A stretch of 64,000 nt of DNA from Paracoccaceae bacterium (GTDB lineage: Bacteria > Pseudomonadota > Alphaproteobacteria > Rhodobacterales > Rhodobacteraceae), in assembly GCA_018222585.1 (NCBI GenBank), contig JAAFAB010000004.1:248001-312000 (forward strand), written 5' to 3'. The notes beneath the pieces are model-generated. The model saw only the letters and a list, made by a program, of their open reading frames with translations, was not told the DNA's origin and did no database searches. The number at the start of each line of letters is the position of its first letter. The stretch's first letter is position 1. Below, piece by piece: positions 50,341-59,172 of this stretch. The translations under genes were made by a program, and so were the position numbers.

Positions 50341-50657
50341 CGAACGGTCTCAATCCTTTCCAGCCGCGCGTCGATGCGCGAGAGCAGGCCGAGGATCGAA
50401 GAGAAGCGCTCATCGGCGCGGGCTTGTTCGCTTTCCAGCGCTCGCACGCGAGCTTCCAGCCGGGTCTGCTCTGCCCGAGCCTCTTTCAGTTCGACTACAC
50501 TGCGGGCGATCTCGACCGAGTTGGTCTCAGTCTGGGTCCGCAGCGCATAGAACGCACCGGCCCCACCCAGCACGATCAGGACGATCTGGACCACGTTCCC
50601 AAAGGAAATCGTGGACGTGAACTCGGGCCGCCGGGGGCGGAAGGTATCTTCAGTCAT
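50337..50657 (-). CDS. Small membrane protein with coiled coil
   Basis: A 106-residue protein with one transmembrane helix (VVQIVLIVLGGAGAFYAL, about residues 22-39) followed by a long coiled coil (VVELKEARAEQTRLEARVRAL and onward) ending ARLERIETVR. The start at 50657 gives MTEDTFRPRRPEFTST; a longer frame has an implausible Cys/Arg leader. It lies between lysis and tail genes, where phages often have spanin- or holin-associated proteins. Function unknown. Confidence 0.65.
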   Translation of the reverse strand: MTEDTFRPRRPEFTSTISFGNVVQIVLIVLGGAGAFYALRTQTETNSVEIARSVVELKEARAEQTRLEARVRALESEQARADERFSSILGLLSRIDARLERIETVR

Positions 50658-50715
50658 GTCTGCCTTCTTGGGAGCTATCCGGTCCCTTTTCATTTCAGAG
50701 TTGCGCCGGCAGTGC

Positions 50716-51195
50716 TCATTGCACGCTCGGCATGGCAATGCTGGCCGGCGCCATCACCGGCGCGCCCTGCGCATCGAGGACGGGCGCCCCGGCCTCGTCC
50801 ACGAGTGGCCGCGCCGGGATCGACGCCACGCTGGACCAGAGCGCCCAGGCCCCGGCATCCTGCCTCACCTGCGCGTAGAGAGCGGCGCCTGTGGTGGCAT
50901 AGCTGTCGCTGCGCTGGCCGGGCATCTCGTAGGGCGTCCGGCCGAGGATGGTGATGCCCAGCTCGGGCACTTCGGCCAGCGCGGTCCATTGCGCCACCTG
51001 CGCCGGCGTGAGGTTGGCATAGAGGCCGGCCGGCCCGTCATTGGCCTGGCCGGGGTTCGGGTAGCTGGCGGTGCGGGCGATCCCGCCCTCGACCCGCGAG
51101 CCGTCCTCGGCGATCACGCCCGGGACATGGGCGGCCAGCCAGGCGATCAGGGCCTGCTCATTGGCGATGTAGATCAGGGCTGCGGTGACGGTCAT
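50716..51195 (-). CDS. Phage protein of unknown function downstream of the tail fibre
   Basis: A 159-residue protein. The N-terminal helix MTVTAALIYIANEQALIAWLAAHVPGV precedes a mixed domain and a C-terminal stretch VLDAQGAPVMAPASIAMPSVQ. Its ATG overlaps the tail-fibre stop (ATGA, 51192-51195), so the two are coupled. Such coupling and position fit a fibre chaperone or attachment factor, but no family is recognised. Confidence 0.65.
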   Translation of the reverse strand: MTVTAALIYIANEQALIAWLAAHVPGVIAEDGSRVEGGIARTASYPNPGQANDGPAGLYANLTPAQVAQWTALAEVPELGITILGRTPYEMPGQRSDSYATTGAALYAQVRQDAGAWALWSSVASIPARPLVDEAGAPVLDAQGAPVMAPASIAMPSVQ

Positions 51196-52388
51196 GCGGT
51201 CAGTGCCTTCATATCGGCGACGGTGTAGGCCGAAGCTGGCGCAATCCAGAGCTTCTCATATGCGGCGCTGACAATATGGCTTGACCCAGCCCCGTCGAGA
51301 TCTGCGAGGTACAGCACATCTGGTGCGGAGAATGGGGACGTGAGGTCAGGTGTCGCCTCTGTCCCCGAGTAGACCAGCCGCAACTCGTTCTCCTTAAATA
51401 GCGCCGCCATCGAAAGCCCGTTGCCGTAGGTATGAGAGGTCTGGACGGTGCTTGTCGTCGCGCTGGCCCGTTGTCTGATCCGCAAGAGGTCCGGCGCGGA
51501 AGATGGGGAGAGAATATCGCAGAAGTCCCCGCCGCTGCCCGCTAGGCGCAACAGGGCCTGATCCTCTCCCGCCTTCACCTGCGCCAAGCACTGCAGAAAG
51601 ACCCAGAAGCCCCCCGACAGATCGAAGCTGGAGAAGTCAGAGGTGAAGAGGTCTGGGGCGCGGGTGGAGTTGACCCCAACGGGCGACGTAGCAGAAAAGC
51701 CGTATTCCACCATTGGGAGGGCGACCAGAACGTCACTGGCGAAGCTGTCGTCGAAATTGTTGAGGTAGACGGCGGTGTTGTCCGTGGCGTCCAGATCAAT
51801 GCGACGCCACTCGGAAATTGCAGTTTCAATCGGGCCTTGCGTGTTGCCGCCCGCCTTGCTGCCGTAGAGGCAGATGTCATTGGTCCCGCTGACGCCGAAC
51901 TCCTTGATGTAGATGCTGATGACCTTGTTGTCGGCGGTCAGGCTTCCCGCGGTTTGGAACTGCACCGAGGAGGACGGTAGTGCAGATAGCCGAACCCGAT
52001 TAACCCCCCCGGTCGCGCCATCAGGGCCGATTTCATCAGGCATCGACGTAACGATGGCATTGGTGGTTGCGTAGTACGAGCCGAATTGGTTCGTCGCCAT
52101 CCCCTCCATCAGCCACCGCCGCGCCCCGGTCGAGTAGTCTGCCAGCCGGGGCTCATCGACGCCACGCGGCACGAGGAGCCCCGAAGCGGCCCGCTCGTAC
52201 CGCATCCCGGCGGAGCTGAAGCCGCCCATCTGGGGAAACCCCCGGGCCAGCCCGTTCCTGGCAAACTGACCGCGCCGGAAATCGGCGTACCAGAGCGCCT
52301 TGCGGGCCACGGCGTTCTGCGCCAGCCAATGCGGCGCCCGCCCGAGGATCGCCGGCAGGCTGAGCCGGTTCGCGAGGGTCAGCGCCAT
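51192..52388 (-). CDS. Phage tail fibre / receptor-binding-like protein
   Basis: A 398-residue protein. The N-terminal 110 residues (ALWYADFRRGQFARNG, GARRWLMEGMATNQ) are compact and resemble conserved virion-attachment modules of alphaproteobacterial phages. The rest (about 110-390) is beta-rich with Ser/Thr/Asn-rich strands, like a concanavalin-type lectin fold, and is less GC-rich, consistent with an exchangeable receptor-binding head. It sits between the small tail gene and a coupled downstream gene. Host-range function is inferred. Confidence 0.6.
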   Translation of the reverse strand: MALTLANRLSLPAILGRAPHWLAQNAVARKALWYADFRRGQFARNGLARGFPQMGGFSSAGMRYERAASGLLVPRGVDEPRLADYSTGARRWLMEGMATNQFGSYYATTNAIVTSMPDEIGPDGATGGVNRVRLSALPSSSVQFQTAGSLTADNKVISIYIKEFGVSGTNDICLYGSKAGGNTQGPIETAISEWRRIDLDATDNTAVYLNNFDDSFASDVLVALPMVEYGFSATSPVGVNSTRAPDLFTSDFSSFDLSGGFWVFLQCLAQVKAGEDQALLRLAGSGGDFCDILSPSSAPDLLRIRQRASATTSTVQTSHTYGNGLSMAALFKENELRLVYSGTEATPDLTSPFSAPDVLYLADLDGAGSSHIVSAAYEKLWIAPASAYTVADMKALTA

Positions 52389-52391
52389 GGC

Positions 52392-52670
52392 TCAGCCATC
52401 CACCGAGGCGACGGTGCAGGTGGTGCCCACGCCGACGCGGCGCACCGCGTGAACGGTAGTGAACCCGACCGAGACCCCCGAATAGGTGAGCCATTTGCCG
52501 TCAGCGTTACCCTTCGGCAGGATCACCAGGTCGGCGCCGGCGGTGGTGTCGAGAACGGTCACCGCCTTGGCGACCGGGTCGAGGTCGGTGTCATCGGCCG
52601 GCACGATCACGGCGCCCTTGGAGCCAAGGCTGGACGAGGTCGGGGTTTCGGTCGCGTAGGGATCGGACAT
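52392..52670 (-). CDS. Small phage structural protein, unknown
   Basis: A 92-residue beta-rich protein (AVIVPADDTDLDPVAKAVTV, then LVILPKGNADGKWLTYSG). Its position between the tail collar and tail fibre genes, with only three bases before the fibre gene, suggests a small tail-tip or spike-associated protein. The sequence lacks membrane segments and known motifs. Confidence 0.65.
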   Translation of the reverse strand: MSDPYATETPTSSSLGSKGAVIVPADDTDLDPVAKAVTVLDTTAGADLVILPKGNADGKWLTYSGVSVGFTTVHAVRRVGVGTTCTVASVDG

Positions 52671-52684
52671 GGTGGTTCCTCCGT

Positions 52685-53413
52685 TCAGGTCTTGATGCAG
52701 ATGAGGACGGCGAGGTTGCGCGGGCGGGCTTCGCTCCCGCCGCTGTCCTCGACCAGCTGGACGCCGGAGTTGCCGGCCTCCTGGTAGCTGCCCGTCCCGA
52801 TGTTGTTGCCGCCGCCGACGCCCGGCGCGTAGCCGCCCGGCCCGAAGCCCCCGACCGAGCCGGAACTCATCGACGCGGTGTAAAGCTTGTGATGGTGCGC
52901 CCTGTTGGCGTCGGTCTGCGCAGTGCCGAGCGCGCGCCCGGCATCCACGCCGCGCCCGTCATCCCAGCCCCGCAGGAACTCGCCCCGCGCATCAGGCAGG
53001 CGGAAGGTGGTGGCCCCGTCGCCGGGGCCGAACTGCGCCACATCGGCGCCGCTCTCGTCCAGCGCGCCGCTGGCCTCTGCGAAGGCCCAGAGCGCCGGAT
53101 AGGCCGCCCGCTCCACCACCTGCCCCCTGAGGGCCAGCCAGCCCGCCGGCGCATCGACCGCATAGAAGGTGCCCACCTGGCCGGTCGGCACCAGGGCCTC
53201 CAGGTCGACCTCATCGCGCAGGGCGGCCACAGCATCGACCAGTGTCTCGGCCTCGCCGACGATACTGTCGAGGAAGCTGGCCATCGCCGCCAGTTGCGGC
53301 GCCCCGGTCTGGGTAAACCAGGCCATCAGGGCCTCGGCGCGGGCCGGGAAGGTGGCCGGGTCGGCCTCGCTGGGCAGCAGGCCCTCGTAGGGCGTGAAGG
53401 AAGGAACAGGCAT
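52685..53413 (-). CDS. Phage tail collar domain protein
   Basis: A 242-residue tail fibre component. The tail-collar signature is GTFYAVDAPAGWLALRGQVV (about residues 80-99), with TTFRLPDARGEFLRGWDDG at about 135-153 and the characteristic end EARPRNLAVLICIKT. The glycine-rich stretch FGPGGYAPGVGGGNN before the end is typical. Its ATG overlaps the preceding gene's stop (TGATG at 53415-53411). It would form part of the distal fibre. Confidence 0.85.
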   Translation of the reverse strand: MPVPSFTPYEGLLPSEADPATFPARAEALMAWFTQTGAPQLAAMASFLDSIVGEAETLVDAVAALRDEVDLEALVPTGQVGTFYAVDAPAGWLALRGQVVERAAYPALWAFAEASGALDESGADVAQFGPGDGATTFRLPDARGEFLRGWDDGRGVDAGRALGTAQTDANRAHHHKLYTASMSSGSVGGFGPGGYAPGVGGGNNIGTGSYQEAGNSGVQLVEDSGGSEARPRNLAVLICIKT

Positions 53414-54366
53414 CAGGCAATCCCCATGATGGTGAAGGTGTATTCGTATTCGTCGGGCAGATCTTCGAGCCAGCGGACCGGGCCGAGGACGCCGAAGTGA
53501 ATGCTGGAGGGGCGCCGCTCGGCGCCGATGGTGGCGACCAGCGAACCGGAGAGCCGGTCGAGCTGCGGCTTGACCTGGCGCCAGAGCGGTTCCGAGGCGA
53601 CCACCGCGTAATCCATTTCAACGCGGGTCGGACCCCGAGCCAGGGTCAGCGTGCCGTAGTCGTTGAAGCTGTAGCGGCTGCCACTGATCGAGCGGCCCTC
53701 GGTCTGCTGCGCCATGCCCTTGCCGACAAACAGCTGATCGCCCAGGAAGACCTCGCCCAGCCTGACCTCGGCGCCGCTGAGCGCGATCAGGATCCGCGCC
53801 GTGGTGCCGGGGACCGAGAGATCGACCAGCTTGTCCTGGAAGCCTTCGAAGGGCTCGGTGAACCATTCCCACCAGTCGCTGACCTGGCGGCCCGAGAGGT
53901 TGGTCTCGGTATCGCGCAGCACCGCATCGGCCACGTCGTAGCAGATCACCCGGGCCGAGGTGGCGACCACCCCGAAGAGGATCATCGTATCGACACCCGA
54001 GATCCCCGCGATGTCGAGGATCACCGGCGCCGTCGCCGGGTCGATGCCCAGCCCCGGATCAAGCCAGGGCACCACGGCGCCCGGATCCTCCTGCGCCACC
54101 GTGGCATTGGTCAGGATCCCGTCGAAGGCCGCGAAGGCATTGGTGAAGCGGTCGAAGACCCAGCGGGCGGCCAGCGCCGACTGGTCCTCCAGTGCCGGGT
54201 CGATGCCGAGGTTATCCTCGATCACCGACTGGAAGATCCGGTGGCCCCGGATCACCCGGTCATTGAGCCCGTAGGCGGTGCCGGCATCCCAGGCCGGCGC
54301 CTCCTCCTCGGCCAGCGAGCTGCGCACCAGATCGAGGTCGGGCGAGAACTCACGCGCGACATGCAT
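53413..54366 (-). CDS. Phage tail protein downstream of tape measure
   Basis: A 317-residue protein, first gene after the tape measure. Opening REFSPDLDLVRSSLAEEEAPAWDAGTAYGLNDRVIRGHRIFQSV is a module seen in virion proteins. Beta-rich thereafter. In siphoviruses this place is taken by distal-tail or tail-tip proteins that attach fibres. It is one base from the tape measure stop and overlaps the collar gene start, so it belongs to the same translational unit. No specific family assigned. Confidence 0.7.
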   Translation of the reverse strand: MHVAREFSPDLDLVRSSLAEEEAPAWDAGTAYGLNDRVIRGHRIFQSVIEDNLGIDPALEDQSALAARWVFDRFTNAFAAFDGILTNATVAQEDPGAVVPWLDPGLGIDPATAPVILDIAGISGVDTMILFGVVATSARVICYDVADAVLRDTETNLSGRQVSDWWEWFTEPFEGFQDKLVDLSVPGTTARILIALSGAEVRLGEVFLGDQLFVGKGMAQQTEGRSISGSRYSFNDYGTLTLARGPTRVEMDYAVVASEPLWRQVKPQLDRLSGSLVATIGAERRPSSIHFGVLGPVRWLEDLPDEYEYTFTIMGIA

Positions 54367-54367
54367 G

Positions 54368-57300
54368 TCAGCCGACCTCCCGATTCTGCGGGGTGCCCCA
54401 GGCGTCCCAGTTTTCCATGAGGGTGACGAGGCGGCGCAGCGCCGAGGTTTGCGCGGTGCCGCCGGCCGAGAGCTGGCGCAGCGTGCCGCCGAGGGTCACG
54501 CCGGCATCGCCCTGCGACCAGATCTCGGCAGTGTAGCCCCGCGCCTCGCCGATGGCCGCGAGGCGGGCGTCGAACTCGCTGGCGTAGTAGCTGCCGAGAT
54601 CCACCGCGCCGGTCAGGCTGTCGATCCCGCCCTCGACCTCGGCGAAGAGATCCGAGAGCGAGAGCAGCGCCGCGTAGGTCTCGCGCCCCGCCTCGGTCAT
54701 CATGTCCTGGCTCATCACCAGCTCGCGGAACTGCCGCGCCGTCTCGGGCACCGCCAGGCCGAGGCCCTCGAACTGCGCCTGCAGCGCATCGCTGGCCATC
54801 TGCATCCGCTCGGCATCGCTGAAGAAGCTGGCCGCGAAGCTGGAGAGGTTGCCGGCCAGGGCATCGACCCCGCCGGCGATCTCGGCCAGATCCTCGGCCG
54901 CCAGGGCCATCTCCTCGAAGGTGCCTCGGAACGCCTGGCCGAGCGGCTCCATCATCGTCTTGAGCGCGGCGAAGATCTCGACCTGCTCGAAGCTGAGCCC
55001 CGAGATCGCCTCGGAGATCGCATCGGCATAGCCCGCGAACCACCCGGCCACGGCCTCCTCGATCTCGGCCTCGGACATGTCGCGCGTATCGATGCGCGTC
55101 ATGGCGACGTCGACGCCCTCGACCATGGCCGCCGTGATCTCCTTGCCGGCCCGCCCGAAGGTCTGCCGCACGGCCTCCTGGACAGAAGCGAGCTGCGCGC
55201 CCAGCACCTCCTGCGCCTCGGCATCGAACGCGGTCAGCCGGGTGCTGGTGCTGGAGATCAGACCCCAGAAGCTCGACTTCTTGATCTTCTCGTAGGTGCC
55301 CCCGGTCAGGTCGCCATCCTCGACCCCGAGCTGCAGCCCGGCACCGACCAGCTTCTTCGAGCTGAAGCCCTTGATCAGCCCGACCACCGCCGAGACCGCG
55401 CCGATGATCGGCAGCGCCGCCGAGACGGCCGAGCCGATGGCGCCGAGACTGGAGACCAGTCCGCCACCGATCCCAGAGATCGCCGAGGTGACGCCGGAGA
55501 AGGCATCTTTCAGGCCCCCCCAAACGCCGCCAAGCCCCTTGCCGTCCTTGCCGAACGAGATCGAGAGCAGCCCGCCGAAGGCATCGCTGGCCGCCGAGGC
55601 AATGCCGGATTTCAGATTCCCGAAGGCGCCGGCCATGTCGCCGCGCGCGAGCGAGGACAGTGCGCTGTCGAAGGCCCGTTGCAGGCCATAGAGGTTCTTG
55701 GCGGTCTCATCCACCTCATCCTGCACTGTCTTCAGCGCAGTGCTGCCGGAGCCGCCGAGGCTGTCGAAGTCATCGCCGAGGTCCTGCACCGCATCGCTGG
55801 CGGTGGTGAGCGCCGTGGTGATCCCCTCAGCGCCGTCCTGGGCGCCCTCGGCCACCTCTTCGCCCGTCTCGCCCGTGTCCGCCAGGGCATCGCCAAGCGC
55901 CTTGACCGAGGCCAGCGGCGCCTCGGCCCCGGCGGCCAGATCATCGGCGGCCGTGCGGAAGTCCTCAGCCGCCTGCAGCGCCTCCTGCCGCGTCCGGTCA
56001 AGGCCCGCGACGGGCGCTGTCAGCGCGGTCTGATCGAAGGCGCCCCCGAAGGCTTCGGCCATCTGGGATCGGGCGACCTCGGCGGCGCCGGCATAGGGGT
56101 TGGCGATACCGCCCAGGCTGACGCTGCCCAGCTCGCCGAAGGTACTGTCGATCCCAACCGCGCGCAGCGCCTCGCCGATCTTCATCGTCCAGGCTTCCAC
56201 CCGCCGGATCGCGCCGTTCAGCATCGCCTCGATGCCTTCGATGATCCGGTTCGCCGTCGAGAAGACGATATCGCCCATGACCCCCGGCAGGCTGGACCAG
56301 AGCACCTTGATCGCGTCGAAGGCCCCCTGGAAGGTGTTCACCGCGCTATTGGCGAAACCGGTGAACCGCTCGACCGTCGCGGCCAGCCAGTCCGCCGCGT
56401 CGGCCTTCAGCTCCTGGAAGGTCGCCGCGATGCTGGCGCCGACCGCCTGCACCCGCATCTCGATCCGGTCCCAGGCCTCGGCCACCACGTCCTTCACCAG
56501 GCGCATCAGCTCGCCGAAGCCGCCGACCGCCTCGGCCATGCCCTTGATCTTCAGCCCGACATAGACCGCGCCCGCCGCCAAGCCGGCCAAGCCCGCAACC
56601 AGCAGGCCGACCGGCGAGGCAATGGCCACCACCACCGGCAACAGCGCCGAAGCGGCCGCCGCCATGCCGCCGAGCGCCAGCAGCGCCGGGCCGACGGCGG
56701 CGGCCACGGCGCCACCGATCACCGCGAACTGCTTCACCTCTGGCGAGAGCGCCTGGAAGGCAAGCGCCATGTCGGAGAGCCCCTCGGCGATATCGGCCAC
56801 CACCGGCAGGAGGATCGCGCCGACCTGTTCCATGGCATCGCCGATGTCCATCATCGCCGCCTCGATCTGCCCCGAGGGCAGATTGCGCAGCGCCTCGGCC
56901 TGGCCGCCGTACTGCTTTTCCAGCTCAGCCAGCATCAGCTCCTGGGCGCCGGCGGCATCGCCGACCTCGACCATGGTCTTGATCAGGTTCTTCTGCTCTT
57001 CGGTGAAGGAAACGCCGACCCGGCTCAGCGCCGTCAGCCCCTTGGCCGGATCGTTCAGCGCCTTGCCCAGCATCACGGTGGAACTCTGCAGGTCCTGGCC
57101 GAGCGCTGCCGACATATCCAGCGCCATCTTCTGCGCCCGGCTGAAGACATCGCCCGTGACATTGCCGAAGGTCAGCAGGTTCGACGTGACCTTGCCGAGG
57201 ATCTCCTCGTCCCCGAAGAGCGAGTTGCCCTGCAGGTCGCTGGCGATCTTCTGCAGCTCGGCCGAGGTGAAGCCCGCCGTGGTCCCCATCGAGGCCAGCG

Positions 57301-57550
57301 CCGCATCCACCTGCGCCACCGCCTGCGCCTGGACCTTCTGCAGTTCCATCGACTGCTTGCCGATGGCCACCAGCGGCGCGGTCAGGGCCAGCGACATGCC
57401 CGCCCCGATGCGGCGGAAGTTCTTCGCGAGACCCGCGAACTCCTTCTGCATCCTGCGCATGTCGCGGGTGGCCTCGGTCATGCCCTTCTGGAAGGCGGCC
57501 GAGTTCATCCCGAGGTCGATGCGCAGCGCGCCGATCAATCCCTTGAACAT
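54368..57550 (-). CDS. Phage tail tape measure protein
   Basis: A 1060-residue protein, by far the longest phage gene here; its length sets tail length. The N-terminus (FKGLIGALRIDLGMNSAAFQ) and segment RIGAGMSLALTAPLVAIG are typical of tape measure proteins, followed by a PhageMin_Tail region (TSAELQKIASDLQGNSLFG), a hydrophobic central segment (about 275-340) and long helical, Ala-rich stretches. It lies directly after the tail chaperone genes, the invariant siphovirus order. Size predicts a tail of roughly 150 nm. Confidence 0.93.
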   Translation of the reverse strand: MFKGLIGALRIDLGMNSAAFQKGMTEATRDMRRMQKEFAGLAKNFRRIGAGMSLALTAPLVAIGKQSMELQKVQAQAVAQVDAALASMGTTAGFTSAELQKIASDLQGNSLFGDEEILGKVTSNLLTFGNVTGDVFSRAQKMALDMSAALGQDLQSSTVMLGKALNDPAKGLTALSRVGVSFTEEQKNLIKTMVEVGDAAGAQELMLAELEKQYGGQAEALRNLPSGQIEAAMMDIGDAMEQVGAILLPVVADIAEGLSDMALAFQALSPEVKQFAVIGGAVAAAVGPALLALGGMAAAASALLPVVVAIASPVGLLVAGLAGLAAGAVYVGLKIKGMAEAVGGFGELMRLVKDVVAEAWDRIEMRVQAVGASIAATFQELKADAADWLAATVERFTGFANSAVNTFQGAFDAIKVLWSSLPGVMGDIVFSTANRIIEGIEAMLNGAIRRVEAWTMKIGEALRAVGIDSTFGELGSVSLGGIANPYAGAAEVARSQMAEAFGGAFDQTALTAPVAGLDRTRQEALQAAEDFRTAADDLAAGAEAPLASVKALGDALADTGETGEEVAEGAQDGAEGITTALTTASDAVQDLGDDFDSLGGSGSTALKTVQDEVDETAKNLYGLQRAFDSALSSLARGDMAGAFGNLKSGIASAASDAFGGLLSISFGKDGKGLGGVWGGLKDAFSGVTSAISGIGGGLVSSLGAIGSAVSAALPIIGAVSAVVGLIKGFSSKKLVGAGLQLGVEDGDLTGGTYEKIKKSSFWGLISSTSTRLTAFDAEAQEVLGAQLASVQEAVRQTFGRAGKEITAAMVEGVDVAMTRIDTRDMSEAEIEEAVAGWFAGYADAISEAISGLSFEQVEIFAALKTMMEPLGQAFRGTFEEMALAAEDLAEIAGGVDALAGNLSSFAASFFSDAERMQMASDALQAQFEGLGLAVPETARQFRELVMSQDMMTEAGRETYAALLSLSDLFAEVEGGIDSLTGAVDLGSYYASEFDARLAAIGEARGYTAEIWSQGDAGVTLGGTLRQLSAGGTAQTSALRRLVTLMENWDAWGTPQNREVG

Positions 57551-57553
57551 CTG

Positions 57554-57859
57554 TCAGCTCTTTCTCTGTGCGGATCTGGCCCGGGTCTGCGCGATCCGGC
57601 CCTGGAAATAGGCGCGGATCTCCATCCCGGAGGAGCCGCGCTTGCGGCGCCCATCGAGGAAGGCATCGGGCCTGGGGAACTTCTTCGGGTCATTGAAGGC
57701 GACCAGCACCAGCTGGCCGAGGCTGTAGATCTCGCCCCGGCGCTGGCGCGCCGCCCGTTCCTGCCCGAGGAGCACCCCGGACAGGACAAGGTCGATCTGG
57801 CGCAGGGTCAGGTGCCCGAAGCGGGCATGATCCTGACCGGCCGCGACCCACTGGCGCAT
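57554..57859 (-). CDS. Tail assembly chaperone, T-like second frame
   Basis: The second tail chaperone reading frame. From its first ATG (overlapping the upstream stop as TGATG) it is 101 residues: LTLRQIDLVLSGVLLGQERAA and VLVAFNDPKKF. The frame is open further upstream and encodes TDWPELMRQW, similar to the DWPxLMR start of gene-transfer-agent tail chaperones, so the product is probably made mainly as a -1 frameshift fusion with the upstream frame, as lambda gpGT. Located between the major chaperone and the tape measure, as expected. Confidence 0.75.
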   Translation of the reverse strand: MRQWVAAGQDHARFGHLTLRQIDLVLSGVLLGQERAARQRRGEIYSLGQLVLVAFNDPKKFPRPDAFLDGRRKRGSSGMEIRAYFQGRIAQTRARSAQRKS

Positions 57860-58251
57860 CAGCTCGGGCCAGTCGGTTCCTTTGCCCTGGCCGGCGCCGC
57901 CTTGCCGGCCTTGCCGCCGTTTCCCGAGGCCTCCTTCGCCTCCGGGAAGGCCAGGCGGATCGCGGACCCGATGGCCTGAAAGGCCGGCGCCATGCCGCAG
58001 GCATCCAGTACCTTGCCCGCATCGCGCAGGGTGGTGCCCTCCTGGTATTCCTGCAGGCCGGCCCAGAGGAGCGTGCGCGTCACGCGCATCGAGACCCGGC
58101 CCTCCTTGGCGCCGTTGAGGGACTCGGCCACCGCCGTGAAGTCCTTCCCGGTCTCCTCCTCGTAGGCACACATCGCGTTGGTGGTGAAGGCAAGTTTCCA
58201 GGCCTCGCCGCCCGTCCTGGGCGCGAGATCCACGTAAGTCTTCAGGGTCAT
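57859..58251 (-). CDS. Tail assembly chaperone, G-like
   Basis: A 130-residue protein with the gene-transfer-agent/phage tail chaperone look: AWKLAFTTNAMCAYEEETGKDF (about residues 17-38), RVTRTLLWAGL and a Lys/Ala-rich end. It helps assemble the tail tube around the tape measure. The stop overlaps the start of the second frame (TGATG). A slippery-like stretch lies about 20 bases before the stop. Confidence 0.82.
   Translation of the reverse strand: MTLKTYVDLAPRTGGEAWKLAFTTNAMCAYEEETGKDFTAVAESLNGAKEGRVSMRVTRTLLWAGLQEYQEGTTLRDAGKVLDACGMAPAFQAIGSAIRLAFPEAKEASGNGGKAGKAAPARAKEPTGPS
57880..57886 (-). other. Candidate -1 ribosomal frameshift site (GGCAAAG)
   Basis: In the zero frame the codons read AGG-GCA-AAG-GAA; slipping back one base after AAG joins the upstream chaperone to the frame that starts KGTDWPELMRQW. 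The A-AAG tetramer is a known slippery type, though GCA would re-pair poorly. Lambda-like phages use a -1 slip at this gene junction to make gpGT. The alternative is reinitiation at TGATG 20 bases downstream. Confidence 0.5.
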
Positions 58252-58277
58252 GTCAGGGTCCTTTCAGGGGCCGCGCC

Positions 58278-58697
58278 TCAGGCGGCGGCGGTGAATTCGG
58301 TTTCGCCGGAGGTCTTGCCGGAGATGGTGAAGGCGGCATCCGCGTCGATGCTGTCCAGGCCGCTGACCTCGACCACCGGGGTGATCATCAGGCAGTCGAA
58401 GGCGTCGCCGTTCTCCAGCGCGATGCGGTAATAGGTGCCGCCCGGGCGCGCCTCATCCGCCTTGGCCGCGACAAAGCCCGCGCGGTCATAGAGGCAGGAA
58501 ATCGACAGATCGCCGGGCTCGGCGAAGCCCTCGCCGTACTCGTGGATCTTCGAGGGGCTATCCAGCGTCGTGCGCTGGCGCGTGGTCTTGGTCAGCGTGG
58601 GCACCGTCACCCCCGTGACCTTGGCGACGGGCGTGAAGGTCACCCCGTCCTCGGAGCGTTCGACGGTCCCGCCGAACAGTTCAGTTTCACCGGCCAT
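58278..58697 (-). CDS. Major tail tube protein
   Basis: A 139-residue protein of the siphovirus tail tube size. Beta-rich: TELFGGTVERSEDGVTFTPV then TVPTLTKTTRQRTTLDSP, and the end DADAAFTISGKTSGETEFTAAA. The residues after T(L)TK resemble lambda gpV-like tube proteins. It lies between the head-tail connector genes and the tail chaperones, the canonical place for the tube gene. Confidence 0.83.
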   Translation of the reverse strand: MAGETELFGGTVERSEDGVTFTPVAKVTGVTVPTLTKTTRQRTTLDSPSKIHEYGEGFAEPGDLSISCLYDRAGFVAAKADEARPGGTYYRIALENGDAFDCLMITPVVEVSGLDSIDADAAFTISGKTSGETEFTAAA

Positions 58698-58716
58698 TGG
58701 ATTTCCTTTCTGCCGT

Positions 58717-59172
58717 TCAGGATTTGCGCGCCTGGCGCGCAGCTTTCCGCCGCGCCCGCGCGACGGCCTTCTCCACCTCGACGCTCATCTCGTCGCGGAT
58801 CTGGTCGAAGATCTCTTGCTGGGTCTGGTCCCAGGCAGGCCGGGCATGGGGCTGGGCCGCGTGCTGCGCGTTGCCGAACTCCTGCTGCTGCCCCGCCGGG
58901 TCGCTGGTGCCCGCGTACATGAAGACATCGTCGCGCCCCTCGCGCCGGGCTGTGCTGGCCTGGCGCTTCGTCAGCCGGGTGCCGACGCCGTAGCTGTCTT
59001 CCAGGTCGCCGGAGGGTCCGCGCGGCGCCAGCGCATTCGCCCGGTCCGCGAAGATCTGCGCCGCCCGCTTCAGGACCCGGCGCACCAGCGACTTGCGCGT
59101 GGTGTGCTTCGGCAGCTCCAGCAGGGCCTTCTCCACATCGTCCCAGCCATGGGTCTTCAGATCGACCTTCAT
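58717..59172 (-). CDS. HK97 gp10-like tail/connector protein
   Basis: A 151-residue HK97-gp10 family protein, a head-tail joining or tail terminator-associated component. Characteristic are ALLELPKHTTRKSLVRRVLKRAAQIF and FMYAGTSDPAGQQQEFGNAQHAAQPHARPAW, where the family has a conserved Glu-Phe-Gly and Pro-rich stretch. The start ATG overlaps the stop of the upstream gene (ATGA, 59169-59172). The C-terminus is basic. Confidence 0.88.
   Translation of the reverse strand: MKVDLKTHGWDDVEKALLELPKHTTRKSLVRRVLKRAAQIFADRANALAPRGPSGDLEDSYGVGTRLTKRQASTARREGRDDVFMYAGTSDPAGQQQEFGNAQHAAQPHARPAWDQTQQEIFDQIRDEMSVEVEKAVARARRKAARQARKS

Noticed and set aside
54278-57979. A 1233-codon open frame on the plus strand
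   Set aside because: Antisense to the tape measure and tail chaperones; no start signal or domain.
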